From NCBI RefSeq assembly GCF_013697085.1, contig NZ_JACEFT010000008.1:1-64000 (forward strand): a DNA stretch of 64,000 nucleotides. The letters run 5' to 3'. The notes under the pieces are model-generated. The model saw nothing but the letters and a program-made list of their open reading frames with translations. It was not told the origin of the DNA and made no database searches. Both the position numbers and the translations under genes were made by a program. This document shows, in pieces, positions 46,756-56,211 of the stretch. This DNA comes from Billgrantia kenyensis. GTDB taxonomy: Bacteria; Pseudomonadota; Gammaproteobacteria; Pseudomonadales; Halomonadaceae. Positions within the stretch are counted from its first letter, which is position 1. Each line of letters begins with the position of its first letter.

Positions 46756-47212
46756 GCCAGCGTTGCTCTTGCGTTCGAGCATATAAATCAGACGGCTTGC
46801 CGTCATACATCAGCAGAAGCCGAACAACCCCCTGACTTGTCAAGACTATTTTGTTACAAACGGCGGTAGAGCATCCCGCGCGAGTCCCGTAGAATTCGGC
46901 TATTCCAATAACGATACCCAGCAGGGGATGGGCTGCCGATCAGCCTCGCGATATGGCTGCGAGATGAACGGCGGTGTCGAGATCATCGAGTGCCAGCTCG
47001 GTGACGGACCGTGAGAGTGGCGCCCAGGGCATTATCCCGCCCTGTGGCTTTGTTCGTGCGCTCGAGGGCAGTTCGTACGCTCGCGCGCAACGCTCCGTTC
47101 CTGTCTCCGGTATCGCCAAGCCAGCAGGGCCAGGGAACCGCCCGGAACAATCCCCGGGCGGTAGCGTGCCTGAAACTGCCGCCGCCATCGGTCGAACAAG
47201 GGTTAGAGACGA
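46756..47212. other. Region upstream of the polysaccharide locus
   Basis: This 457-base stretch precedes the UDP-glucuronate epimerase. It is moderately AT-rich near 46830-46920 and GC-rich later. It contains the shared motif at 47148-47172. No gene is supported. Confidence 0.55.
47148..47172 (+). promoter_or_regulatory. Motif shared with the ugd leader (copy 1)
   Basis: CAATCC-C-CGGGCGGTAGCGTGCCTG lies ~41 nt before the epimerase start. A close copy lies ~39 nt before ugd (51155-51177). The same motif at the same distance from two sugar-nucleotide genes suggests a common promoter or leader element. Confidence 0.4.
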
Positions 47213-48220
47213 GTGAAACTGCTGATCACCGGCATTGCCGGCTTCATCGGTCACGCCGTGGCCAAGCGCCTCAGCGGCCAGGGCCACGAGATCATCGGTA
47301 TCGACAACCTCAATACCTACTACGATGTTTCGCTCAAGCATGCACGGCTGAACGATCTGGCCGATTGCCACGACATTCGCTTCATCCATATGGATCTGGG
47401 CGATCGTGAAGCCATGGCCGCGCTGTTCCGCGAGAACGCGTTCGACCGCGTGATCCACCTGGCTGCCCAGGCCGGGGTGCGCTACTCGCTGGAGAACCCC
47501 CACGTTTACGCCGACTCCAACCTCATCGGCCACCTCAACGTGCTGGAGGGGTGTCGCCAGCACAAGGTAGGGCACCTGGTCTACGCCTCCTCGAGCTCGG
47601 TCTACGGCATGAACGCCAAGACCCCGTTCGACACCGGCGACAGCGTCGATCATCCCGTCAGCCTCTATGCGGCCACCAAGAAGGCCAACGAGCTGATGAG
47701 CCACACCTACGCGCACCTCTACGGCGTGCCGATGACCGGGCTGCGCTTCTTCACCGTGTACGGCCCCTGGGGCCGGCCCGACATGGCCATCTTCAAGTTC
47801 GTCAAGGCGATGTTCGAAGGCAAGCCGATCCAGGTCTACAACCACGGCGACATGTCGCGGGACTTCACCTACATCGACGACATCGTGGAAGGCATCGTGC
47901 GTATTGCCGATGTGATTCCCCAGGCCAACCCCGACCGCGCCGCCGCCAGCGCCCGGCCCGACCAGAGCACGGCGCCCTACGCGCTCTACAACATCGGCTA
48001 CGGCGCCCCGGTGTCGCTGATGAGCTTCATCCGTGCGCTGGAAAACGCCACCGGACGCGAAGCCATCTGCGACTACCTGCCCATGCAGCCCGGCGACGTG
48101 CCGCGCACCTGGGCCGACACCGAAGCGCTGCTCAAGGCCACCGGCTACCGCCCCAAGGTCCATGTAGAGGAGGGGGTGAAGCGCTTCGTCGAGTGGTATC
48201 GAGACTTCTATCAAGTGTGA
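47213..48220 (+). CDS. UDP-glucuronate 4-epimerase-like NAD-dependent epimerase
   Basis: This 335-residue short-chain dehydrogenase starts at GTG 47213. It has the NAD motif TGIAGFIGHAVAKRL and the catalytic YAATKKANE (Tyr-x3-Lys). Its DNLNTYYDVSLKHARL segment is typical of UDP-glucuronate 4-epimerases (CapI/LspL). It would make UDP-galacturonate for surface polysaccharide. The likely supplier of its substrate, ugd, lies 3 kb downstream. Confidence 0.88.
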   Translation: MKLLITGIAGFIGHAVAKRLSGQGHEIIGIDNLNTYYDVSLKHARLNDLADCHDIRFIHMDLGDREAMAALFRENAFDRVIHLAAQAGVRYSLENPHVYADSNLIGHLNVLEGCRQHKVGHLVYASSSSVYGMNAKTPFDTGDSVDHPVSLYAATKKANELMSHTYAHLYGVPMTGLRFFTVYGPWGRPDMAIFKFVKAMFEGKPIQVYNHGDMSRDFTYIDDIVEGIVRIADVIPQANPDRAAASARPDQSTAPYALYNIGYGAPVSLMSFIRALENATGREAICDYLPMQPGDVPRTWADTEALLKATGYRPKVHVEEGVKRFVEWYRDFYQV

Positions 48221-48232
48221 CATGAGTGTGGC

Positions 48233-49702
48233 ATGAGCGGCATGGACAGCCTGACCCCGAGTGAACCTCTCCCCAGCATCAGCCACCACGGCGCCGCCAG
48301 CGGCGTGACCGGCAGCTGCCACCGGCTGCAGATCGACCCGGACCGAGCGCTGCTGATCGACTGCGGCCTGTTCCAGGGCCAGGACGCCGAGCGCATCGAC
48401 AGCCTGGAACAGCACCAGGTGCGCTTCCCGGTGGAGGACGTGCTGGCGCTGGTGGTCACCCACGTGCACATCGATCATATCGGCCGGCTGCCCTACCTGT
48501 TGGCGGCGGGCTACCAGGGGCCGATTCTCTGCTCGGTGCCATCCAAGCGACTGCTGCCGCTGGTGATAGAAGATGCGCTGCGGGTCGGCTTCACCCGCGA
48601 CCGCGCACTGATCGAGCGCTTCCTGGCCGAAGTGGAAGGGCGCCTGGTCGCGCTGGACTACAAAACCTGGCATACACTACTCGACGACGCACGCCACTGC
48701 ATACGCGTGAAGCTCAAGCGCGCCGGGCATATCCTCGGCTCCGCCTACGTGGAAGTGGACACCCAGGACAAGCGCAGCGGTGAGCGCCAGCGTATCGTGT
48801 TCTCCGGCGACCTGGGCGCACCCTACTCACCGCTGCTGCCCGCGCCCAAGCCGCCGTACCGGGCCGACGTCGTCGTGCTGGAATCGACCTACGGCGACCG
48901 CCTGCACGAAGACCGACGGCACCGCCGCGACAGGCTCAAGGCCGCCATCGACAGGGCGCTGGCGAACGGCGGCACCGTGATCGTTCCCGCCTTCAGCGTA
49001 GGCCGCACCCAGGAGCTGCTCTATGAGCTGGAGGGGCTGATACACAACGCCCGCAGCCAGCGCTGGCGCGAGCTGGAGATCATCGTCGACTCGCCCCTGG
49101 CCGCTCGCTTCACCCAGGTGTACCGCGAACTCAAGCCCTGGTGGGACGCCGAAGCCCACCGCCGCCTGCGCAGCGGCCGCCACCCGCTCAGCTTCGAGAA
49201 CCTCTACACCGTGGAGGATCATCAGGAGCACGAGCGCGCGGTGGAATACCTGGCCGAGAGCGGCCGGCCCGCGGTGGTGATCGCCGCCAGCGGCATGGCC
49301 AGCGGCGGTAGGGTGGTGAACTACCTCAAGCGCATGCTCGGCGACGAACGCCACTGCGTACTGTTCACCGGCTACCAGGCCCAGGGCACCCCGGGCCGCG
49401 ACATCCAGCGCTTCGGCCCGAATGGCGGCTGGGTGGCGCTGGAAGGCCAGCGCATCGAGATTCGCGCCCGCATCGAAACCGTGAGCGGCTACTCGGCCCA
49501 CGCCGACCAGCACGACCTGCTCAACTTCGTGCGCCGCATGCGCCACCCGCCGAGGGAAGTGCGCCTGGTGCACGGCGACGCCCACGCCCAGGCCGCGCTC
49601 AAGGCCAAGCTGCTGGAATGGGGCGCAGGAGAGGGGCATGAGCTTCGAGTAACGCTTGGTGCGCAGCACATTGCTGACAGCCTATTGCCAGAGACTGCTT
49701 GA
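48233..49702 (+). CDS. MBL-fold beta-CASP RNA nuclease-like protein
   Basis: This 489-residue protein has the metal-binding motif THVHIDHIG (His77, His79, Asp81, His82) and an SGDLGAPYSP metal loop. A beta-CASP cap and C-terminal SGYSAHADQ motif follow, then the RMMBL end. The family includes RNA 3'-end processing nucleases and some RNA exonucleases. Its position inside a polysaccharide locus is unexplained; it starts 13 nt after the epimerase stop. Start at ATG 48233 or 48242. Confidence 0.88.
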   Translation: MSGMDSLTPSEPLPSISHHGAASGVTGSCHRLQIDPDRALLIDCGLFQGQDAERIDSLEQHQVRFPVEDVLALVVTHVHIDHIGRLPYLLAAGYQGPILCSVPSKRLLPLVIEDALRVGFTRDRALIERFLAEVEGRLVALDYKTWHTLLDDARHCIRVKLKRAGHILGSAYVEVDTQDKRSGERQRIVFSGDLGAPYSPLLPAPKPPYRADVVVLESTYGDRLHEDRRHRRDRLKAAIDRALANGGTVIVPAFSVGRTQELLYELEGLIHNARSQRWRELEIIVDSPLAARFTQVYRELKPWWDAEAHRRLRSGRHPLSFENLYTVEDHQEHERAVEYLAESGRPAVVIAASGMASGGRVVNYLKRMLGDERHCVLFTGYQAQGTPGRDIQRFGPNGGWVALEGQRIEIRARIETVSGYSAHADQHDLLNFVRRMRHPPREVRLVHGDAHAQAALKAKLLEWGAGEGHELRVTLGAQHIADSLLPETA

Positions 49703-49729
49703 TCGCTGCGAAGTAGCCAGGGGAAAACA

Positions 49730-51028
49730 ATGCGGCCAACCCGTGCCCAACTTATCTATATGTTGGTAATACTGCTGATTCTGGCAGCGGCGATCATCGC
49801 TTCGGTATGGATCTACCAGGCGCGGCAAGGAATCGATCTGGTATCGTTCACTGTCTCCATGGTTTCCTTCGGTATCTCACTGCTGGCGCTGTTCATTGCC
49901 CTTCAGACCTACATCTCTATCGACAGCGTCTACAAGATCTCGAGGATGGACGGCAATATCCTCGATAATGAGCACTATGTGACTTCGGTACCGGAGTTAC
50001 TCAAGCGCTTCCAGGCCCTGGATGAGCCATCACTCCAGGATGCACTCTTCTCCAGCATCGAGATGAAACTAAAACGTGAATCCGCCACTGCGGTGGACTT
50101 CGCCGATACCCTTCAGTACATGGTAGACCTGATCGTGCTGTTTCCGGCTGTGTTCAGTGCCTCGGCGGTCGATCGCAAGCGGTATCAGGCCAGAATGAAC
50201 GCGCTACTGGCTCTGGCCGACAAACGAAAGGCAGTGCTGAGTTCGGTCAACAAGGGTGCAGCGATCCAGATCAATGAGGTAGTCAAGTTATTTAAGGGTG
50301 TGGTGACCTATCAGCGATTGGTTGCGGAAGGAAACTTCAAGGTTCATGGCGAATTGCTCGACGTGCGTGGGCCCATCCTGCGCAACCCCGTGACCCGAAC
50401 GGTCTATCACAACTATCTGGGGCTCTACTACAACAAGAAAGGCATGCACCGTATCCGTGAGGGGTTACAGCTTGGGCAGATGGATCTTCTCTCTCTTGAG
50501 GGGGTCGAGACGCTTACGCGTCGGGACGCCGAGCTGGCCCCTGAGTGCCGAGAAGAAGTGATCATGTACCTAGGCGCGGCCCTCGGTCAGTTCGACAAAG
50601 CGCTGGACGCGTGCGGTGAAGACGATATGTGGCTGGGGTTCATCCATTACAATCAGGCCAGGACACTTTTCGTGCTGGGGCAATTCATCAATGTCGATGA
50701 CTGGCAGCCGGTGATGGACAACGCCATTCGCGCCCGCAGTCAGCTCAACCACCTGATAAGGGAAGTGCTGGGCCAGGGTGGTCCCGAGACGACTCACTTG
50801 CAGGCCTTCTTTCTCTACCAAGAAGAATTGGCTCGGCTGATGAAGCTCAATTTTCTTGTGGGCAAGGCGGCGGGGGAGCCAGCCATTTACCGTGGGCACG
50901 ACATGGCTGAGCTATCGGCGGATCAGTTCGAGGGGCTATTGACACTGTGCGCGCGCTTTCCCCAGGTGCCACGGTATCAGCAAGAGCTATCAGCGCGTCG
51001 TGTACAGTTTGCTACCAGCCCTGGGTAA
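49730..51028 (+). CDS. Membrane protein with two N-terminal TM helices, unknown function
   Basis: This 432-residue protein has AGGGGAAAACA before ATG 49730 and two TM helices at ~8-30 and ~38-62. A large soluble region follows with alpha-helical repeats (for example YHNYLGLYYNKKGMHRIREG and EVIMYLGAALGQFDKALDAC) that resemble TPR units. No family recognised. TPR-like modules mediate protein contacts, so a scaffold or regulatory role in polysaccharide export is possible but unproven. Confidence 0.65.
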   Translation: MRPTRAQLIYMLVILLILAAAIIASVWIYQARQGIDLVSFTVSMVSFGISLLALFIALQTYISIDSVYKISRMDGNILDNEHYVTSVPELLKRFQALDEPSLQDALFSSIEMKLKRESATAVDFADTLQYMVDLIVLFPAVFSASAVDRKRYQARMNALLALADKRKAVLSSVNKGAAIQINEVVKLFKGVVTYQRLVAEGNFKVHGELLDVRGPILRNPVTRTVYHNYLGLYYNKKGMHRIREGLQLGQMDLLSLEGVETLTRRDAELAPECREEVIMYLGAALGQFDKALDACGEDDMWLGFIHYNQARTLFVLGQFINVDDWQPVMDNAIRARSQLNHLIREVLGQGGPETTHLQAFFLYQEELARLMKLNFLVGKAAGEPAIYRGHDMAELSADQFEGLLTLCARFPQVPRYQQELSARRVQFATSPG

Positions 51029-51154
51029 TCGTTAACCATCTGCCGCCTAGAGGCCGAGTGCGGTCATCGCGTGAGTAGCGGCCTGACCGAAAGGGCAGGC
51101 ACTCTGTCACCGACAGAAACGATGATCCCTCAAAGTATGGGAATGCGTCCGGTT

Positions 51155-51177
51155 CAATCCTCGGCGGTAGTGTGCCT
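51155..51177 (+). promoter_or_regulatory. Motif shared with the epimerase leader (copy 2)
   Basis: CAATCC-T-CGGCGGTAGTGTGCCTG lies 39 nt before ugd and matches the 47148-47172 motif with two small differences. Confidence 0.4.
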
Positions 51178-51215
51178 GGGGCACATCAACTTATAGACTC
51201 GAAAGTAGAGATGAC

Positions 51216-52538
51216 ATGAACGTTACCGTATTCGGAACCGGCTACGTGGGCCTGGTGCAAGGAGCCGTGCTGGCCGACGTGGGCCACCACGTGGTGTGCG
51301 TGGACGTGGACGCCGCCAAGGTGGAGCGCCTCAAGAAGGGCGAAATACCCATCTACGAGCCGGGCCTGGAGCCACTGGTAAAGGAGAACCATGTCGCCGG
51401 GCGGCTCAAGTTCACCACCGATGCCGCCGAAGGCGTCAAGCACGGCCAAGTACAGTTCATCGCCGTGGGCACCCCGCCGGACGAAGACGGCAGTGCCGAT
51501 CTCAAGTACGTGCTGGCGGTGGCCGACACCATCGCCCAGCACATGGAGGGTGATCAGGTCATCGTCAACAAATCCACCGTGCCGGTCGGCACTGCCGACA
51601 AGGTGCGAGACAAGGTGGATGGCGTGCTGGAAGCCCGTGGCCGCAAGGACCTGCGTTTCGACGTAGTCTCCAACCCCGAGTTTCTGAAAGAGGGCAGTGC
51701 GGTAAGCGACTGCCAGCGGCCGGACCGTATCATCATCGGCACCGCAAGCCGCATAGCGCAGGACATGCTGCGCGAGCTCTATGCGCCGTTCAGCCGCCAG
51801 CAGGACAAGATGATCGTGATGGACGTGCGCAGCGCCGAGCTGACCAAGTACGCCGCCAACTGCATGCTGGCCACCAAGATCAGCTTCATGAACGAAATGG
51901 CCAACCTGGCCGAACGCCTGGGCGCGGATATCGAGATGGTACGCCAGGGTATCGGCTCCGACCCGCGCATCGGCTACCACTTCATCTACCCCGGCGTGGG
52001 CTACGGCGGCTCCTGCTTCCCCAAGGACGTGCAGGCCCTGATTCGCACCGCGAGTGATATCGACTTCGACGCCAAGGTGCTCAAGGCCGTGGAAGCCCGG
52101 AACGAGGAACAGAAAACCACCCTGTTCCAGAAGATACACAAGCACTACCAGGGCAACCTGGCCGGCAAGACGTTCGCCATCTGGGGCCTGGCCTTCAAGC
52201 CCAACACCGACGACATGCGCGAAGCCCCCAGCCGCGTGCTGATGGAAGCCCTGTGGCAAGCCGGCGCCAAGGTACAGGCCTTTGATCCGGAAGCCATGGA
52301 AGAGACCCAGCGCATTTACGGCAACCGCGACGACCTCACCCTTTGCGGCACCAAGGAGGCTGCTCTGCGCGGCGCCGATGCTCTGGCAATCCTCACCGAA
52401 TGGCAGAGCTTCCGCGCCCCGGATTTCGAGCTAATCAAACAGCAGCTCGCCGCACCGGTGATTTTCGACGGGCGCAACATGTTCGAGCCGAAGAGGATGT
52501 CTATCAAGGGCTTTACTTACAATTCAGTAGGGCGCTGA
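51216..52538 (+). CDS. ugd: UDP-glucose 6-dehydrogenase
   Basis: This 440-residue enzyme has the NAD motif GTGYVGL at the N-terminus and the catalytic Cys267 in [10 protein letters not shown]. It converts UDP-glucose to UDP-glucuronate in two NAD-dependent steps; the epimerase at 47213 can use the product. Length and motifs match the family. Confidence 0.97.
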   Translation: MNVTVFGTGYVGLVQGAVLADVGHHVVCVDVDAAKVERLKKGEIPIYEPGLEPLVKENHVAGRLKFTTDAAEGVKHGQVQFIAVGTPPDEDGSADLKYVLAVADTIAQHMEGDQVIVNKSTVPVGTADKVRDKVDGVLEARGRKDLRFDVVSNPEFLKEGSAVSDCQRPDRIIIGTASRIAQDMLRELYAPFSRQQDKMIVMDVRSAELTKYAANCMLATKISFMNEMANLAERLGADIEMVRQGIGSDPRIGYHFIYPGVGYGGSCFPKDVQALIRTASDIDFDAKVLKAVEARNEEQKTTLFQKIHKHYQGNLAGKTFAIWGLAFKPNTDDMREAPSRVLMEALWQAGAKVQAFDPEAMEETQRIYGNRDDLTLCGTKEAALRGADALAILTEWQSFRAPDFELIKQQLAAPVIFDGRNMFEPKRMSIKGFTYNSVGR

Positions 52539-52593
52539 CATTACTTTGGGCTGCTGACCTTTTTGTCTAACTCAACACTGAAAGAGATAAACC

Positions 52594-54039
52594 ATGCATT
52601 TCGTACCCGTCATTATGTCAGGGGGGGTGGGAAGCCGCCTCTGGCCGGTATCCCGTGAAACACACCCCAAGCCTTTCATGTCGCTGCCAGATGGGCAGAA
52701 CCTGATCCAGAAGACTTTCCTGCGAGCCAGTGGCCTGGATGGTGTCAGCGAGGTATTGACGGTCACCAATCGTGAGCTTTTCTTCAAGACGGAAGATGAG
52801 TACCGCAAGGTCGGCAGTGAGCACACCCCGCTACGTTATGTACTGGAACCCTTCGGGCGCAACACCTCGGCGGCCGTGGCCGCGGCAGCGCTTCAACTGA
52901 ACGAAGCTTACGGCCCCGATACACTGATGCTGGTACTGGCGGCCGATCACCTGATCCAGAATGAAACGGCCTTCTCGGCAGCCGTCAACAAGGCCAAGGA
53001 AATCGCCTCGCAGGGTTGGCTCGTGACCTTTGGTATCGAACCCCAATACCCTGAAACCGGGTTCGGTTACATCGAGGCTGACAAAGCGAACACGTTAGCC
53101 AGCGGCTATCGGGTCGCTCGTTTCGTCGAGAAACCGAGTCTAGAAACCGCGAAGGGGTATCTTGAGGCTGGGCGTTACTACTGGAACTCTGGCATGTTCT
53201 GTTTCCCGGTAGGCCTGGTGATCGAGGAGTTGCGGGAACATGCTCCTGACGTCATGGAAACCGTTGCCGCCACCTTGGCTGCGTCACGCAGCAGCCAAGG
53301 TGAAGCTTATCAGTGCTTGACGCTCGATCCCGAACAGTTTATCGACGTGCCGGATATCTCTATCGACTATGCCCTGATGGAGCGTTCTTCCAAGGTTGCC
53401 GTTGTGCCCTGCGACATCGGCTGGAGCGATATCGGCTCATGGAATGCCATGAGCGAGTTGACCGAGGCCGATGCTAACGGCAATCGCTGCGAAGGTGAGG
53501 TGCTGGTGCACGAAGCCCGCAACAACTATGTCTATAGCCCCGAGCGCTTGACCGCCCTGGTCGGCATCGAAGACCTGCTGGTAGTCGATACGCCTGATGC
53601 CGTGCTTATCGCCCACAAGGACCATGCCCAGGACGTCAAGCAGATCGTCAAGCAGCTGAAGGCTAACGAGCACGATGCCCATCTGCTGCATCGTACCGTG
53701 TATCGGCCTTGGGGAACCTATACCACCCTGGAGCAGGGCCACCGCTTCAAGATGAAGCGTATCGAGGTCAAGCCCGGCGCCTCGCTTTCGCTGCAGATGC
53801 ATCATCACCGTAGCGAGCATTGGATCGTCGTCAGCGGTATGGCTCGTGTCACGAATGGGGAGCAGGAGTTCTACCTGGACACCAACGAGTCGACCTTTAT
53901 CCGTGCCGGCCACAACCATCGCCTGGCCAATCCCGGCGTGATCCCTCTGGTGCTCATCGAGGTGCAGAGTGGTGACTACCTCGGTGAAGACGATATTGTA
54001 CGCTTCGAGGATACCTACGGCCGTGTCGATGAGCAGTGA
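52594..54039 (+). CDS. manC: Mannose-1-phosphate guanylyltransferase / mannose-6-phosphate isomerase
   Basis: This 481-residue bifunctional enzyme has the pyrophosphorylase signature SGGVGSRLWPVSRE and FVEKPSLE. A C-terminal cupin isomerase contains RPWGTYTTLE and HHHRSEHWIVVSGMARVTN. It makes GDP-mannose, the activated mannose for polysaccharide, and with manB forms a coupled pathway. It follows ugd by 55 nt. Confidence 0.96.
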   Translation: MHFVPVIMSGGVGSRLWPVSRETHPKPFMSLPDGQNLIQKTFLRASGLDGVSEVLTVTNRELFFKTEDEYRKVGSEHTPLRYVLEPFGRNTSAAVAAAALQLNEAYGPDTLMLVLAADHLIQNETAFSAAVNKAKEIASQGWLVTFGIEPQYPETGFGYIEADKANTLASGYRVARFVEKPSLETAKGYLEAGRYYWNSGMFCFPVGLVIEELREHAPDVMETVAATLAASRSSQGEAYQCLTLDPEQFIDVPDISIDYALMERSSKVAVVPCDIGWSDIGSWNAMSELTEADANGNRCEGEVLVHEARNNYVYSPERLTALVGIEDLLVVDTPDAVLIAHKDHAQDVKQIVKQLKANEHDAHLLHRTVYRPWGTYTTLEQGHRFKMKRIEVKPGASLSLQMHHHRSEHWIVVSGMARVTNGEQEFYLDTNESTFIRAGHNHRLANPGVIPLVLIEVQSGDYLGEDDIVRFEDTYGRVDEQ

Positions 54040-54055
54040 TCAGGGACCAGGAAAG

Positions 54056-55432
54056 ATGAAATCGATCACGACTCAGTGCTTCAAGGCCTATGATATTCGC
54101 GGCCAAGTGCCCGAACAGCTTAATGCCGACCTGGCTTACCGCATTGGGCGGGCCCTGGTCGCCGAGCTGAATGCCGAGAGTGTGGTGGTGGGCCGCGACA
54201 TGCGCCTCGAAAGCCCCTGGCTGGCCGAGGCACTGATGGACGGCATCACCGTTGCCGGGGCTGATGTCATCGATATCGGCATGTGCGGTACCGAGGAGGT
54301 CTACTTCGCCACCAGCCACTACCGAGCCGACGCCGGCGTAATGGTCACCGCCAGCCACAACCCCAAGGGCTATAACGGCATGAAGCTGGTGCGTGCCGAA
54401 TCTCGCCCGATCAGCGGCGACACCGGCTTGAAGGCGATCAAGGTACGCGTCGAAAATGCGGATCTCGGCCAGGTGGCCGGTAGTCATGGCCGCATAGAGA
54501 AGCGCCTCGACAAGTCGGCCTACCTGGCCAAGCTGCTCGAGTATGTGGCGCCCTCCGAACTCAAGACCCTGAAGGTCCTCGCGGACCCCGGCAACGGCGC
54601 GGCCGGCCCGGTAATCCGGGCACTGGCCGAGCGGCTGCCCTTCGAGTGGGTATTGATCAACGAAACCCCCGATGGCCATTTCCCCAACGGCGTGCCCAAC
54701 CCCTTGCTGCCGGAGAATCGCGAGCAGACCCGTCAGGCGCTGCTGCAGCATGGTTGCGATCTGGGCATCGCCTGGGACGGTGACTTCGACCGCTGCTTCT
54801 TCTTCGATGCCAACGGCCGCTTCATCGAGGGTTACTACCTAGTTGGCCTGCTGGCCGAGATGCTGCTCGCCGACAACCCCGGCGAGAAAATAATCCATGA
54901 CCCGCGCCTGACATGGAACACACTCGATCAGGTACGATACGCGAAAGGGGTGGCGGTGCAGTCGAAGACCGGGCATGCCTTCATCAAGGAGCGCATGCGC
55001 GAGGAAAACGCGATTTACGGCGGCGAGATGAGCGCCCACCATTACTTCCGTGATTTTGCCTACTGCGACAGTGGCATGATCCCGTGGCTGTTGGTCACTG
55101 CGCTGATGTCGCGTACCGGGAAAACGCTTGCCGAACTGGTCGACCAGCGCATGGCCGCCTATCCGTGCAGCGGCGAGCGCAACTACCGTGTCAACGATGT
55201 GCAGCACACCCTGGCCCGCTTCGAACAGCACTATCGGGGCCAGGCGCAGCAGTTCGATACTACCGACGGCATCAGCCTGGCATTCGACGACTGGCGATTC
55301 AACCTGCGTGGCTCCAATACCGAGCCGCTGCTGCGCCTCAATGTTGAAAGCCGGGGCGATGCCGATCTGGTCAACGCCAAGGTTGCCGAACTGGAAGCCC
55401 GGTTGCAGGAGTGGCAATGTCTGACATGTTGA
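54056..55432 (+). CDS. manB: Phosphomannomutase / phosphoglucomutase
   Basis: This 458-residue alpha-D-phosphohexomutase has the catalytic serine in TASHNPKGYNGMK and the metal loop DGDFDRCFFFD. It interconverts mannose-6- and mannose-1-phosphate. ATG 54056 follows AGGAAAG; 29 in-frame codons upstream lie within manC and are not conserved. The GC-rich, C-ending codon use is still chromosomal. Confidence 0.95.
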   Translation: MKSITTQCFKAYDIRGQVPEQLNADLAYRIGRALVAELNAESVVVGRDMRLESPWLAEALMDGITVAGADVIDIGMCGTEEVYFATSHYRADAGVMVTASHNPKGYNGMKLVRAESRPISGDTGLKAIKVRVENADLGQVAGSHGRIEKRLDKSAYLAKLLEYVAPSELKTLKVLADPGNGAAGPVIRALAERLPFEWVLINETPDGHFPNGVPNPLLPENREQTRQALLQHGCDLGIAWDGDFDRCFFFDANGRFIEGYYLVGLLAEMLLADNPGEKIIHDPRLTWNTLDQVRYAKGVAVQSKTGHAFIKERMREENAIYGGEMSAHHYFRDFAYCDSGMIPWLLVTALMSRTGKTLAELVDQRMAAYPCSGERNYRVNDVQHTLARFEQHYRGQAQQFDTTDGISLAFDDWRFNLRGSNTEPLLRLNVESRGDADLVNAKVAELEARLQEWQCLTC

Positions 55433-56211
55433 AAGGCCTGTGGGCGTATCGCGGTTTCGTGCTCAGTTCAATCAAGAACGAGTTCGTCACCCGCTTTGCG
55501 CGCAGCAAGCTGGGCGGGTTCTGGATGATCCTGCAGCCACTGGCACAGGTGCTGATCTATGCATTGATCCTCTCCGCCGTGCTCTCGGCCAAGCTTCCCG
55601 GCATCGACAGCCAGTACGCGTATGCGATCTATCTGACTGCAGGCTTTCTGGGCTGGATGCTGTTCTCCGAGATCATCAATCGTTGCCTCAACCTGTTCAT
55701 CGAGCAGGGCAACCTGATGAAGAAGATGAAGTTTCCCAAGATCACCCTGCCCACCATCGTGGTCGGCTCGGCGCTGCTCAACAACGTGATGCTGCTGCTG
55801 GCGATCCTCGGGGTGTTCGCGGTGCTGGGGCACTTTCCGACTTTGCAAATACTGTGGTTGCCAGTGCTGACCCTCGCGATGGTCTCGCTGGCGCTCGGTT
55901 TAGGCCTGGTGCTCGGCATTCTCAATGTGTTCATTCGCGACATCGGCCAGGCGGTGCCAATCTTGTTGCAGGTGGCGTTCTGGTTCACGCCGATCGTTTA
56001 CCCGATCAATATCATTCCGGAACGCTTGCAGCAGTTGCTGGTGTTGAACCCCATCTACCCGATCATCCGCGGCTACCACGACGTGTTGGTGTTCGGCCAG
56101 GCGCCGCACCTCGGGCAGGTGATCCTCATCATGACCGTCGGCTTCCTGATCCTGGCCTTCGGCCTGTTCCTGTTCCGCCGCGCGAGTGCCGAATTGGTGG
56201 ATGCCCTATGA
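55417..56211 (+). CDS. wzm: O-antigen/polysaccharide ABC exporter permease (Wzm)
   Basis: This 264-residue ABC-2-type permease has six TM segments and the characteristic KLGGFWMILQPLAQVLIYAL and MKKMKFPKITLPTIV segments. With Wzt it moves undecaprenyl-linked polysaccharide across the inner membrane. The start at ATG 55417 has AGGAG 5 nt before it and overlaps manB by 16 nt. An upstream GTG 55411 is possible. Confidence 0.93.
   Translation: MSDMLKGLWAYRGFVLSSIKNEFVTRFARSKLGGFWMILQPLAQVLIYALILSAVLSAKLPGIDSQYAYAIYLTAGFLGWMLFSEIINRCLNLFIEQGNLMKKMKFPKITLPTIVVGSALLNNVMLLLAILGVFAVLGHFPTLQILWLPVLTLAMVSLALGLGLVLGILNVFIRDIGQAVPILLQVAFWFTPIVYPINIIPERLQQLLVLNPIYPIIRGYHDVLVFGQAPHLGQVILIMTVGFLILAFGLFLFRRASAELVDAL

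Noticed and set aside
46940-48673. 577-codon minus-strand open frame opposite the epimerase and nuclease genes
   Set aside because: Antisense shadow; both plus-strand genes have intact catalytic motifs over the same bases.
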